Origin: Hemicentrotus pulcherrimus
Taxonomy: Eukaryota > Echinodermata > Echinoidea > Camarodonta > Strongylocentrotidae
Assembly (NCBI GenBank): GCA_003118195.1
Contig: BEXV01000324.1
Coordinates: forward strand, 167,396 to 231,395
Direction of reading: 5' to 3'
DNA: 64,000 nucleotides
In this document: positions 50,588 through 63,003 of the stretch, piece after piece
How positions within the stretch are numbered: the stretch's first letter is position 1
How the letters are laid out: every line of letters begins with the position of its first letter
Notes under the pieces: model-generated
Told to the model about the DNA's origin: nothing
What the model saw: the letters and a program-made list of their open reading frames with translations, nothing else
The model's database searches: none
Made by a program: the position numbers and the translations under genes

Positions 50588-50989
50588 TTTACGACCAGGC
50601 GCGGATCCAGGATTTCTTAGGGGAGTAGGCCCAACTTATCATTTTTGTTTACTCCCGAAAATTTGGAAATCGCGCCGGCCGAAAAGTCGCTCAGTGGGGG
50701 GGAGGGGGGGGGGGGNNNNNNNNNNNNNNNNNNNNNNNNNNNNNNNNNNNNNNNNNNNNNNNNNNNNNNNNNNNNNNNNNNNNNNNNNNNNNNNNNNNNN
50801 NNNNNNNNNNNNNNNNNNNNNNNNNNNNNNNNNNNNNNNNNNNNNNNNNNNNNNNNNNNNNNNNNNNNNNNNNNNNNNNNNNNNNNNNNNNNNNNNNNNN
50901 NNNNNNNNNNNNNNNNNNNNNNNNNNNNNNNNNNNNNNNNNNNNNNNNCCCCCCCCCCCCCCCCTCCTAGATCTGCCACTGTTTTCGAC
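50588..50989. mobile_element. hAT-like MITE with 8-bp target duplication and internal gap
   Basis: The left end CAGGCGCGGATCCAGGA starts at 50596. The reverse complement of the right end (finishing at 50981) is CAGTGGCAGATCTAGGA; 13 of 17 positions agree. Directly outside lie TTTACGAC (50588-50595) and TTTTCGAC (50982-50989), matching at 7 of 8, as expected for the 8-bp duplication made by hAT transposases. The interior is G-rich and contains the 233-N gap (50716-50948) between a G-run and a sixteen-C run. No coding sequence is seen, and any hidden part is limited by the estimated gap length. Confidence 0.75.
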
Positions 50990-53935
50990 CAACGTACGTT
51001 GCCAAAATGGTGAGCAAGGCAAGCCTTAATATCAACCTCTGTATTACCACGCCCTAAGACAGAGACACCGCATAGAATTTAACAAACAGCAATTTCGTTT
51101 GATTTCTGATTTCTTTTTATATGGGAAATTTTTCACTTTGAAATTCAACTTCTATTCAGACAAACCTGATATGAAGTAAAATAAATAAATAAATAAATCG
51201 ATAAATCAAAGTTAAATATTAACTATGATGATTAAGGTGCATTGTTTAGTATAAAGTCTTAGTTGTCAGAGGACGTAAAGAAGTTTTGTCAGTGGTCTCC
51301 GGAGCATTTTGGTCGGCTGCAGGTTTTCGCTTGGTCGTGGAAAGGTCTTTTTTGATCTTTCAAGTGAAGGCAACATTTCTCAGACTGATTGCCAGTGGTT
51401 GCCGATTATTGCCGGGCGATATTTCGTCGAGACAAGGTCAGCAGTTGATCTACGAATCATTTGTGATCGGTTACAGATTAAACCTTAAACGTTTGCCGAA
51501 CATCGACAACCAGGAAGGAATCTTAATTTTAAGTTTGAAAATTATACTGATGCTTATACTTCTGGTTCACAATTTCCATTTGCTTGATATTTTTTCATTG
51601 ACAGAAAAGAGGAATGAGAAATAGAAGGGAAAAAAAGGGGAAACATAATCGCATACACTGTTTCTTGATCTGTAATGTTTTTATTTATTTTTAAAAGTTG
51701 TTTTTCTCCTGCTGCAGCAGCCTACTAAAGACAGCAAATGCCAGTCCAAAAGTGAGGTAAAGTCTGATCTATTCATTCATACATGTTACGTTTGCTACTG
51801 CTTTGTAAATAGATCCGGACAAGTCCCTCCATTTCATAATAAGCCACATCGGAGATAGCACTTGTACAAATGACCCCGAAAATGCACTGCCAAAGTGGTG
51901 GAGTTGTTTCACGAACACCTTTTGTTCGCCCTCTTTAAATAAAAAGAATACATCCACATGTGTGTCATAAAATGTACCAATCAGCCGTCGAACAACTACC
52001 AACCATTCGCAGGTATTCCTCGAGCGGTCGGGAATTAGTTAACGAGGATTGTTAACCGATCGGAAACTGCCATACATCAAATCTGCAACTGATCATGTGA
52101 TCGCCCACTTTAAAGTTTTGCAAGGTGGTTGCCGATGGCCGCAGCTTTTTCTGGTCTTTAGAAGTCGGCAGACGGTCATACGTCTAGTGTGATACGGGCT
52201 TAACGTATTTGTTTCGCTGACGAAACAGATTTTTATTATGTTTTTTGATTCCCAGATACCATTACGTAATTCAGTTGTCGACGTGTTCGTATGTGCTAAT
52301 CAATGTAAAAACTGGCAGAGCACTATTTGGTTTCACAGAGGTGACGTCTTGCGATGTTCGCCTACTAATTTTTTGTGCAAGAATGCCTCATTTTCGAATG
52401 AGACATTTAGTAATTCAACAGTATATCCTGCAAAGAAGTGAGTACAGCTTGGTGTGAATGTGTTTTCAGAATGATTTATGCAGACATGAAAATTATGGAT
52501 GTTTTCTTATTGGTTTTAAACATAATGGAGTTTCACTCGGTGAGATGTGTACACGTGGAAAGTTGATAGTCTTGTGTGCAGACCATTTGATATAAAGTAT
52601 ATATATGACATGTATTTGATACATTGCTAGGAATAAGTAGTATATGAATATTAATGGGCATTATTTTCAGGGTTAATTGTAGCACTCTGGTATTTACAGT
52701 TTACAGGAAAAAGCTGATTTGGTGGTTGATTTATGGTCGTATTGATAGACTTTCAATTAATGGTCTGAATTAAGACTAGCTATTGGTATTGCTTGTTGTT
52801 GGCTTTTCAACTACACATGTTCTTACAAAAGGCAATTTTATGATATCTGTTGTATTCTGGTAAAGCTATTTTGAGTATGACTGTGAAGTCATTCAATGGA
52901 ATTTCTGTATGGGTTTTAAAATAATATCAGTGACTTCAAAGGTGTGTCACATGTGTTATGAAGGTCAAGATAAATTATTTGACTTGTGTTATCATTCATA
53001 AAACCTGAATTTTAAAGAGGGATATTTGTAGAAATATTATGAAAGATATAAGATCCCATTTTGGTCATTCGATAGTTAAATCTATATTTAGATTAGTGCT
53101 CAATTATTCACAAGGAAAAGGGATATTCAGGCAGATTTGCATTTTCTGTTATAGATGTTACATTTATACTGGAAACTGTTTAGTTACATTAATACATTTA
53201 TACTTGGAACTGATATGAGTTTAGTCCATAGAGATGACTCATGTATTTATGACTTCTTCAATTTGTTCTTTCAGATTGAATAAAATCAGACTACGGTCTT
53301 ATACGATTCCAAGCGGGATATTCTGTGTGGCTGAGTCGTCTTTCTTAGGAGCAATCCAGTATTGATAATAATACATTCTGATATACACTATATTAAGATT
53401 TACATATTATTACTTTATTTCTTTTTTTTAAATTAAAGGGAAAACTCGATTTAAACCAATGGTAACAATGAAACTGTAAGCATAATGGGGAAAATGTATT
53501 TATCTGCTTTAAAATTTAAAAGTTTTAAAGTGCCCATTTCGTGGACAAAAACGTTTGTTTATATCCATTCGACGTACTAAGTTGTTATTGAAGACGGACC
53601 ATTGTTTTTAAACAAGCTGTTCACTAAAACAAAAATAGAAAACAGAATATTCGTTTTATAAAATAGCAAAAGAACCACACGATGTATGCTTACGTTGTTT
53701 TGTATATAATGTAAAATCATGTTTGGATTATTCAGTATGGCATGGTAATATTCACAGATCTTACAAGGTTATCGGAATCGCCTCAGGCTGCATAATTTTC
53801 TGAAAGTATTTGTGATTGCATTAGTCATACTTATTTGTAATAATCAAATTTACATAAGGCAATCAATCAGTTTCGAGGAACCTCACAATGAAATGAACGT
53901 CAAATTAAGAAGATGAGATACGTTATAGCGTTTCA
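50990..53935. other. No gene recognised; possible old MITE
   Basis: An (AAAT)n run lies at 51178-51198. Between about 51280 and 52200 the phrase GTGGTTGCCGAT occurs twice in the same orientation and a possible element end reads TAGTGTGATACGGGCTTAA, but no matching second terminus was found. The 112-codon frame at 51286-51624 and the 77-codon minus frame at 51769-52002 are unrecognised. From 52.5 kb on the DNA is AT-rich and plain. Confidence 0.45.
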
Positions 53936-53987
53936 GGACATTAAGTCCGGAAAACTGCGTAGGACATTAAATCCGGAAAACTGCGTA
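53936..53987 (+). repeat. Tandem duplication of 26 bp
   Basis: Two adjacent 26-bp units beginning GGACATTAAGTCCGGAAAAC differ at a single base (G or A at the tenth position). This is a recent slippage or local duplication. Confidence 0.9.
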
Positions 53988-54984
53988 TAACATCAAAACA
54001 GCTGCTCTCAGTGGAATGAACAATCCTCGTGCTTTTCTACTTGTTTTCTTACAAAAAAACAAGATGGATATAAAACATTAATTGTCCCACAAAGACTGGG
54101 ATAGGTTCCCGCGATATCAACTATAATGGCATACAGGCAATATTCCTCTAGAGTTTTTAATAATCGACTGTGTTGTTTTCTTAAGGAGAAGTTACAAACG
54201 GGGATCACTGCCGATGGAAGAATAGAATTATAATTTCTAATGATACATTGTCTGGCGCTGATGGCGTGAAACTTCCCCTTCAGGATGCGGGAATCTCACA
54301 GTCGTATGGTAGGGGGTTCACGTTCTAGTTCCATACACTGGCGTAGTCGTCCAATCCATCATCTTTACTTGAAACACGTGACTTAGAAAAAGGTCAAAAT
54401 TGAATATCCCACAAAACAAAGAAATAATTTTTGCTCTGGGCGAAGGAAAGAGAGGCAACACTCTCTGAAATGAATAGGGAATAGCCCAAGGGTAACGCCG
54501 TGCGTGTACTATCCATACTATGGCTCTCGCCATTGAAAAACAACAACTTGTTCACCCCCTCTATATACACGTCACGAACAGACCACAATCACATTAATTC
54601 CCCGCACTATAAGTGCATTTCTGATGTCTGTTTTGGCAGCATACACGACGCATGAAATTCGTTTGAAGAGAAATATGGTCAAAATGTCGTAAATGCATAG
54701 GTAAAAGAAACTCACGTCAGCTGACAAGCAGAGTGTAAAAATGCGCCATTCTAAACCTCAAACCACTAGTCTAATTCCTATCGATTTCTCGTCCTCAAGA
54801 CAACTATATAATGTTGTGGTATGAGTGGTGAAATGACTTTATTTGTGCCGTCTACCGTGTTTAGAATTGTTAATGCATTGCAAAATATATTTCCGCATAA
54901 ACGGTCGTCTGCGAAAGGTATTTTGTTGAATGCATTTCTGTTGTTAGCGAAAATAAATTTGCATCTAAAGCCATGATCACAACC
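53988..54984. other. No gene recognised
   Basis: Short minus frames near 54.0-54.6 kb are unrecognised. Confidence 0.5.
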
Positions 54985-55032
54985 GGCATTGCATTTCACT
55001 GCGTCTCCTCTACGACAGATTTCAAAGAGAAT

Positions 55033-55051
55033 CCTTGCGTCAGACGCAAGG
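55033..55051. repeat. 9-bp hairpin arms, 1-base centre
   Basis: CCTTGCGTC and GACGCAAGG flank a single A; the arms are perfectly complementary. Confidence 0.9.
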
Positions 55052-55230
55052 GTTGGCTCTTTTTTTTTTAGCACGCAGAACAAGCAAGTGTCTGCAGGAG
55101 GTTTTTCGACAGGTCCAATAACATTTGCGTGTGGCTACATGTTTTTAATGAGCGCAAGTGACATATGCAGCCGCTGGACTTCTTTGCAAACCTCGTAGGG
55201 GTTTCCTGCGAGCATCGCACGAGCTACTCG

Positions 55231-55251
55231 AAGTCATCTACGGGACCACAT
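55231..55251 (+). repeat. 21-bp segment repeated at 59111-59131
   Basis: The 21 bases starting AAGTCATCTACGGGACCACA are identical at both places, but flanks on either side differ. Confidence 0.85.
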
Positions 55252-55500
55252 GGCACTGTACACAGCGATACAGGGCTGAACAAAAAATACACGGCAGTTG
55301 CAAGGCACCTGCAAGGGAATTGGGAGTTCACCTCAAGTAATGGGGGAGCATGTTTGCGAGAAGAATGCAAGGCGTCCACGACGGATCGTAAGAATGACAT
55401 GCGAATCGTAAAAGTTGGCTTACCACCCGAACGCAGCTGTGGACGCAAGTTATGCACAGCGGGCTATGACCGTAGCAGAGTCAAGACGCAATAAAACGGA

Positions 55501-58500
55501 AGGACTGATTATAAATCATGAACATACCAAATAATCCATTTTCTGTAGTTATAGATATAAACTAGCATGCATGATTTTTTTTAACCGTTGAAAGTGCGGT
55601 AATCCTAAAGTCAATGTATGAAAATAGTATTATCTTCTTTTCTTTTTCAAACATATTCATATACAATTTTGATATCGTACGAGCTACAGATGCTGATTTG
55701 AACGTTGGGTGTGGTCGAAACATTAACAAACAAGCTAAGCATGGTTTACAGCATTGCAGGTTTTTCAATGAAATTATGAAATTTCTCTGTTTTTGTTTGC
55801 GAGTTGTTGATCTGCATAATCTGCATAATCCCCTCATGCCATAAAAATAATGATGATGATAATACTTATAATGATTATAATAATAACAATGCGCTTCTCT
55901 CCTTCATTATATGCATGTTTATACCTAATGTGCGTACGCGTGTATGGTAGTGAATGGGTATGTGTTTTGTGTGGGGATGAGTGTATATGTAAAAGAACAA
56001 AAAATGAATGGCATTTGATAAAAGTGCGGATTGAAAATCGAATTTTATGTCAAAAGACAGAAACGTTATATGCCAGACGACTCACTATATTCTGAAAGGT
56101 TAGTGCACCACCTTTGCTAATCTAATAAGTGGTTTGGGAGGAGCGGGTACAGAGTGGAGGGCAACGCGACGTAAACATGGTAAAGAAAACAGAACACGAT
56201 ACTGGTCGAACGTGAATTATTTGATACACAATCGATGGCTAGAAGACAGTATAATTACTTTCTACGTGAAGAGGAAAAGAGAAACAGAACTAATGATTGA
56301 GGGCGACTACGAGAGACCTCTAAAAAGATCAGGTGTTATTTGCGTAATAGCTGAATAGGCAACGCATGTCTGCTTGTACTGGTAATTCCTCGTATAGCTG
56401 ACAAGTGAATTAAAGTGTAAGGCGGGTTGAATATTTGCAGCGTTGTTTTCTGATAAATCAATTCATACCGAGGGAAAGATTACTGCAGCCTATGAAATAA
56501 ATGCACCATTTGCATGATTTATTTATTTCATTGTATATCTCAACCATGCATATTCCCTCCCACGCGCGAGTGTAAAGTTATTGAGGGCAAAAAACAAGGC
56601 CATGTTTTGATTATCAATCCGAACTGTTTGTATACAAACGATTTGTCACGCCGTAACCCGAAATGATTTATCCAATTGATAATACAACTATCATAGTCTT
56701 TTATTGATACCTTTCATAATTGTAACACAGTATTCATAGGCTTCTTGAAGCAGTGTTTATTTATCGATACTATTTAATTCAGAATGTTAAAGACCATCAA
56801 CACTACTGGGCCAGAAGGGATCAGACCACACAGCGAGGTCAATGGCATGTGGCTATCTCATTAACTCAGCTCTAAGAAAAAGAGGATAATGGGGACCAAC
56901 AGGCACCGATTGGGGAAGTTTTCTACACAGAAGGAGCAAGTAGCTACAAGTAGGACAGTGGGGCTTTAAACCGGTTTGGCTTTTCGTTTGTATAATTGGT
57001 GTACTGCAACACGGTAAATCAATATTTGTATCAACTACCCGGTCTATTAATAGTAGTATTATCAAGGATTACTGTGCATGTTGGGCTTTATTTCCTTCGA
57101 ATAGGTAAACATATTTCTCATGTGTTCGACTGATATGAAATAACTGTAATGAAAAATGAGCTCAGTTGAGTGACCCCCTACTATGCGGTGTTGACAACAG
57201 CATTGAGGGAACATGGTAATTTAAAAGCCTATGTATACACGCCCCCTTGCCAATGGGTTGCGCCAGTGGAAGAAACTGTTGCACTAACGAACTTCCTTTC
57301 CCCTTACCCATCGAACTTGAACCCCTTCCCATAATTCCGTGTTGCCCGAAGGAAACTTACAGCTCAAGCCTTTCATTATCATGGATGATGCATGGATAGA
57401 TTAGGAGCATAAAAAGCCCACTCCCACAGACGACAAGGACAGGGACAAACATCATGCGAACCCCATCTTCTATCGTGACGTGCAATCCTCAAAATAAAGC
57501 TAGCTATGCTTTTCATCTTACCCACACTGTGCGAACTGGCCCACCTCGGCATCACACGGTAGTGTAAAAATTGGTGCCCGCAAGGGCCCATTAACACGGC
57601 TGTTTTCTTGTCTGTTCTTCTTTTTCTCCTTAATCAAACGCTACCCTATGGCGTGGTGCCGGTGCCGACACTCTAATTCAAGGCACACATTCCCACAGTT
57701 GCGTGCCAGAATAAACAAGAATGAATTTTTTACATGAACTCAGACTATGTGAAGACACCTTCCTTTCTACTTTTGCTTGCGAAAAAAGCGGCTTTTGCGG
57801 TGATGTAAAGTGATATAGATCTCCAAACACACGTCATACGCAAAAACACCAAAGTTAAATCCGTTCTTTAAAAGCATGTTTGCTTAGAAATTATTTGTGG
57901 AATAAACCACCATTAGACTTTCATTCCTTCCTTCATATCTTTATTGATTTATCTGTCTTACATTAGTCATTAGGATTCTTATTCTGTTATATGGGATGAC
58001 AGTTGTTTATGTTCTCAACAAACACACTGGTCTTAAGAAGAGTGACCACGAAGCAAACTGCGCAGTGGTAAATATAAAAATGTCGATGTATACGACCTAT
58101 TGATTGTATAAAAGGTTTACATCGACTATAATTATAATAATAATATAGTAAGGTGATATCAACATAAATAGTCATGTATTGTTACCCAGTCCTACAGAAA
58201 CTATACGTGACACCAGCCCCAAAATATATCCTTTGTAGAACAAAAAAATATTCTCCAGACCGAAGAGGGATATAAAATTATACAAAAATTCTCCTCGGTA
58301 AATTTCCCACCCAGTCACTCGAACGTTTAGGTTTGGGTAAGATCAAAAGGATTCGTCTTGGATTTTAGAGCATTCTCATTCAATTATGCCTGTAAGCTGT
58401 TGCAAATAAGCCGAGATATGGGAAAATTAAATGAATATGGTAATTTAAATTCGATTTCTAAGACGAGCCAATAGGTTAAATTTTTCACTTATGGTTATAT

Positions 58501-59110
58501 TAGGTTGTATATTCTTATGTTGGATAAAGCTTGAAATTTGCCTTCATTCTTGAAAATAAACGTGTATGCTCAAGTAATTCTCTGAATTTCGAGGTCAATA
58601 AGGTTTAAAATGGGGCAAACCTGTAGACACCTGTTATTAATCTTACTTCTTTTTGTAAATGCTTTTTTTTGGGGGAAATCTGTAAGCTTGATAATTAATT
58701 CATATTTCATATTGTTTGATTCTGATATAATAGGCATGTACGATTACTCTGTACAGTGAGAACAAAATGCTCTCCGGTTCATAATTAGTCTTGCAGGGCA
58801 TATAGTAATAATAAAAAGTCGATCATGTTTCTTTTCAATGTAACTGGGTGAAAACGATCGATGAGAGGGTATTGAATTCGTCGTCTTACAACTTAAATAC
58901 TTTCAAAGGACAATACAGAGGAAATGAAATTAATTAACAATATTACCAGGCGTACCAAGGAGGCAACGTTAGAGAGAGAAAATTAACTTTTCATACTCTA
59001 TCCCATGGTTTCATAGACAACAGTGACAGTTTTACGTTGTCGAAAACATTACTTTTTTCCAATGATCATCGTACAAGGAATATGAATAGAAATGCAAGAT
59101 CTATAATATC
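55501..59110. other. No gene recognised
   Basis: A GAT/AAT-type simple stretch lies at about 55848-55890. Frames near 55.6, 55.9, 56.2, 56.9 and 57.4 kb are short and unrecognised. The patch at 57230-57720 is GC-richer but broken by stops in all frames I checked. Confidence 0.45.
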
Positions 59111-59131
59111 AAGTCATCTACGGGACCACAT
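59111..59131 (+). repeat. Second copy of the 55231 21-mer
   Basis: Identical 21 bases embedded in AT-rich DNA here, with no further similarity to the first site. Confidence 0.85.
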
Positions 59132-59396
59132 AATTATTGGCCATTAACAAAATTAGAATTATAAAGAATAGTTTATTAGAAGAACGTTTGACCTTTCTGA
59201 GGTCTTGGGATTTCTGTGCAAAGTGTTTCTATCCTTCTCATATCTAATGATAAAGAAAGAGGATATGTCCGTCCCCTGTACATCGCAAACTTCCATAAAA
59301 ATCAATAAAACCCAGATAGGCCTTTGGTTGCAAAGATAAATTCTACTGCCCCCCGCCCCCTTCAACCTCGTAATGAAGAGAGTTCCCCCTCTTTTT

Positions 59397-59512
59397 CGGT
59401 TGATACGCCATTGGGCGCGTATAAGCCTAGGCGCCCAAGAGACGGTCACCCCCCCCCCCACACACACACATGCACACACACACTATTATTCCGAAGTAGT
59501 GGATACGCCACT
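59397..59512 (-). mobile_element. Two hAT-like terminal motifs
   Basis: The minus strand reads CAATGGCGTATCAACCG from 59413 and AGTGGCGTATCCACT from 59512. Both resemble the CAGTGGCGNATC ends of hAT-type MITEs with the element body to the left. G/C runs lie left of the first motif (59349-59360) and between the two motifs (59449-59459), and a (CA)n tract is at 59459-59483. Opposite ends were not found, so these may be nested fragments. Confidence 0.35.
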
Positions 59513-61674
59513 CATGTCGATACCTAAAGAGGCATGTTCCCCGTATTCCAGAGGGCGCTCAAAATTCGTACGCGGGGGCGGACGATGCTATAGCTGCCTA
59601 TTGACACCAACAGAATGCGGCTCTTACGCAGATGACATGTTCCGATAACTACACTGTGGGGTACGTGCCCCTTTAACAGCATTATATTATTTGCTTAACC
59701 TGGGACTTAAGAGACAAACAGGTGGGACAAGAAGAATCCGCAGGCCATGATGCTCTACAAAACTACATCAAGCATCAAGACAAGCACGATAATAATCATC
59801 TTATATGGCTATTGTCCTGATTTTTTTTTCCATCCTCGGGTCACTTCCTATTCATTAGTCTTCTACATCTCTTTTCCTTTCCATTTCCTGTTAACATCAA
59901 AGATTTTTCTCCTGCTGCTTTCTAAGTTTTAATATGTTGCTGTCGCGAGACAATCAATGTTCGTTCTACTTCGGGTGGCATTTGAATTATAAGAGGAAAG
60001 AAGACAATTGGCAGTGTTTGAGTGGCATCCCCACTGAGATTTAAAAATATATAAAAAAAAACCTCGCTGACTTGAAAGGAAACCTAATTGCGAATCCTTT
60101 AGTTGAATAAAATGATAGTCAATTCGTTGTACGCATGGAAGATAGATGCTTATACAAGTGACGTCTAAAAAAACAAAAAAACTGTAGTCAGCATTCAGTT
60201 GGATGCTGAATGGTAGGAGGCTGATGATATTGCCAAATTGACATGTTAACGTTTGTTCGTTCAGCTAAAATAAATGAAAGAAACGACGATTTTAAGGTTA
60301 TTTGAAGTAGAGCTTCAAATGCTAAGGTTGTTCGACGGATGCACGCAAAGTTAAATTCCTTTACTTTGAAGTATTTACCTAAAGCATTGTATTGATTTTA
60401 CTTGAGAACTATTTGTATATATATTTGATGAACTGCGACTAGTTCCGTCACTGCCGATAAACAAGTTGAGAGCTCAGGATGGCATTTAGAATAAGAAGAC
60501 GTGAAGAAAGGGCAGAGAGGGTGAATGCAAACCTCCATGATTTCACACCTTTTGAATCGAAGAATTTCGTATTCCGTCGGGAAAGGTTCAATAGTCAAAA
60601 AAGTGAGTTTTGCTCGTCAGTTGATGGATTTACTGGCCCATGAGAATTTTCCTATCTCTCAAATGTTTTTTTTACAATAATAAGATGCCCATACTTAGTC
60701 CAATACTTTTATTTCCATGTGTGCGGTGTAAAGAGACAGTCTAAACCTTACTGCCGAGAGCTACATCTCCTATACCTGCAACGGTAGACGTGATCACGCT
60801 TGCAGCAATAATTTTAGGAGAGTTGGGTTTAATAAAGGCGTATGATTATAACCCTTTCATTTTGTATTTTGTAATGTAGACCCCCATTTTAATTAATATT
60901 ACGCTTTTACACAGATGAATTTAGAACAAAACATTCCATACCTGTTTATTTTCTTTATTTCATTATGTTTCTATGTTGGTGTATACATCTTACATTAACT
61001 GTGAATTTCAGTCGAGTATTATTTTGGTTTAGTGACTTTCCTGTCCGATTCTTAGTTAACCTTTTTCTATTATGGTGTACGCGCGTTACTCTATGCGTAC
61101 TTAATAATTAATCAAATAATATTACATCAGAAAATTGAAAATCGTTAATAAATACATGACATGTTTTGACAAGAATCCATGTTATATTTACACAAACCAA
61201 AAAATAGGTCTACAAACACCAATCGAAGGGGTGTTCTTTATTCAGTTATAGGGCTCACTGTTTTGCTGTGGAGTATTTTGGGCTAAAGCAGGAAACTGAT
61301 TTAAGGACGATGAATTATTTCATATCCGTACGATAAATTTGTATTCGTTCCCTGTCTAACATGGCATCGCTGTGTATGTCCGTTAAAAAAAGAAAGCCAT
61401 AGCAAGAGTGGTGTGGAGTTTCCTTTGAAATGGCGCCACATTTATCATTTTCCTGCATGGTTAGACTGAGGAGAGGGCTGAGTAAACGAGAAGGCACCCG
61501 GGTATTGCTTGGACAAATTCAGACGCTAGTGCCCGGATGTTAGTCAACCTATTATCCAGCCAAATTTACTCCTCAGAGAATGAAGCGTGAATAGGCGAGG
61601 AAATCCGCCAAAAAGAGGAGAAGAAACGAGCAACCGTCAGATCGCTCCAAACTCCCTTTACGACGTGATATTTA
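59513..61674. other. No gene recognised
   Basis: A YADD tetrapeptide near 59628 looks like a reverse-transcriptase motif, but the surrounding residues do not fit and the frame ends at once. CCCCTTTAA at 59670 could be a lone TTAA-MITE end. Nothing else. Confidence 0.5.
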
Positions 61675-61740
61675 AAATAAAAAAAAAAAAATAGAAAAAA
61701 AAAAAAAATAAATTTTTAAAGATGTTTTAAAAAAAAATGT
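61675..61740. repeat. A-rich low-complexity tract
   Basis: Runs of 10-14 A broken by single T, G or TAG. Confidence 0.9.
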
Positions 61741-62407
61741 ATTTAGTACATCGACATGAAAATCGGTTGCTCTTCAAAAGGATGAAATATTGCACTAATG
61801 TCAGAAATCACCTTCCTCTTTTGATTCCCATACCGGTTTCTTTTGATGCTATAATCAATTGACCGAAATATCTGCCAGAGATGAGAAGGAGTGCTGCTGA
61901 TTGTTTATAATGGAAATTAATTGAATTTAAGCTAGTACAGCTTGATGACATTAGGATCTGACAAAGGGAGGTGACTAGTATTTCCAGTGAAAACAGGAGA
62001 TAAATATATTTATTTATATACCTCACTTAAGAAATCCAGCCATCTGATTGGTCGAAATTGCAGTCGTGGTTTTAGCCATTCCCGTTAATAAACGAAAAAT
62101 GACAAACCTAAGTAATAGTTCTAGAGTAAATCAATAAAATCCCGGCAAAATTCCAGTTAGCGGGAAAATAGTTCAATCTAGCTAAAATACCCATTGGTTC
62201 ACGTGTTAAAATCTGGTTTTAACGAGCGCGGATACCATACATTGCGTGTGTGCGAATCGGTCGCTACATTGTAGTGTAGCTTAATTTTTAGATTTTTTTA
62301 ATAAGACGTAGATCTAGGCCAAGGCTAGCCGCCCTAGTCTAGGCCTATATCGATCTCACTACTAAATCCGGTCTAGATTATACTTATAGTTTCCAAACAA
62401 GGCAAAA
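61741..62407. other. Non-coding; possible upstream part of the fragment at 62408
   Basis: Contains TGATTGGTCG, a CCAAT-box-like word in reverse (62046-62055), and a cluster of TAG/CTAG words (62308-62350). This could be the leader of the decayed ORF that follows. No proof. Confidence 0.3.
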
Positions 62408-62632
62408 ATGGCTGAAGAAACTCGCTCTAGATTTCAAATTCTTGATAATGATCAATAATTCTGTTGAAAGCAAGAACACCAAAAGGGTAGACCCTACGTG
62501 AAATTCTCCAATACCCTACGATATCTAGGTATAGATATAGATTGTGATTTTGTTGTTTGCGATAACGGTGATACAAGTATTGAAGATTGTATAATGCAAG
62601 TGTTTGAATTCATTTGGTGGATGCAAAGTTGA
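62408..62632 (+). pseudogene. Decayed Crypton-like recombinase N-terminal fragment
   Basis: ATG at 62408 opens MAEETRSRFQILDNDQ then a stop at 62456. In the +1 frame directly after, NSVESKNTKR follows (62457-62486). The original frame resumes with PYVKFSNTLRYLGIDIDCD and runs to a stop at 62630-62632. An RF-x-L start followed about 20 residues later by a KNTKR block, then a hydrophobic FxxYL-type helix, is how I remember N-termini of Crypton-type tyrosine-recombinase and related ORFs in invertebrate genomes. No catalytic Arg-His-Arg-Tyr domain is seen downstream. Two frame changes and stops make it non-functional. The match is from memory and short. Confidence 0.42.
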
Positions 62633-63003
62633 ATTCTACGCCGTTTTGTGTGTCATTGCAGCGCTGAATTAGGTGTGTTTGTCGCTAATTTGTGACAAGT
62701 GTAGATAGCTTTCCTGATGGTATTTCATGCAAAATTTCTGTTATATTGATAAGCACTGACTCTTGTTCTTACCTTTAACTTGTTTCCTGTCTAGTATAGT
62801 CATTTAATAGATGAATTACTTGAATTCTGAGCACATTTCAGTAACACAAAAAGTCCAGCCCGCTTATAGTCCCACACACGTATTTGTATGTACCTTGTGC
62901 CCTCTCTTACGCTGCTTAGTCTGCTGTCAAAGACCCTATTAGATATTTTAATCAACAAACTAGAGAAACGCGAAGGTGGTTTCATGGGTTAACTCTTTTT
63001 TTC
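62633..63003. other. No gene recognised
   Basis: AT-rich, a 61-codon minus frame at 62800-62985 is unrecognised. Confidence 0.5.

Larger units (their letters stand above)
54985..55500. other. GC-richer block, possible transposon remnant
   Basis: The base composition changes to about even GC, with many TGCG/CGCA words such as GGACGCAAGTTATGC, CCTGCGAGCATCGCACGAG and a 19-base hairpin at 55033-55051. It gives open frames on both strands (55165-55494 plus, 55224-55457 minus, 54778-55083 minus), none recognised. The CGCA/TGCG-rich style recalls interiors of marine invertebrate DNA transposons. A 21-mer inside recurs at 59111. No termini were identified. Confidence 0.35.

Noticed and set aside
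55252..55266. GCACTGTACACAG also present in the family A MITEs
   Set aside because: A 13-base match with unrelated surroundings is expected by chance in this length.
59600..59646. YADD motif suggesting a reverse transcriptase
   Set aside because: Flanking residues do not match RT domain motifs and the frame stops four codons later.
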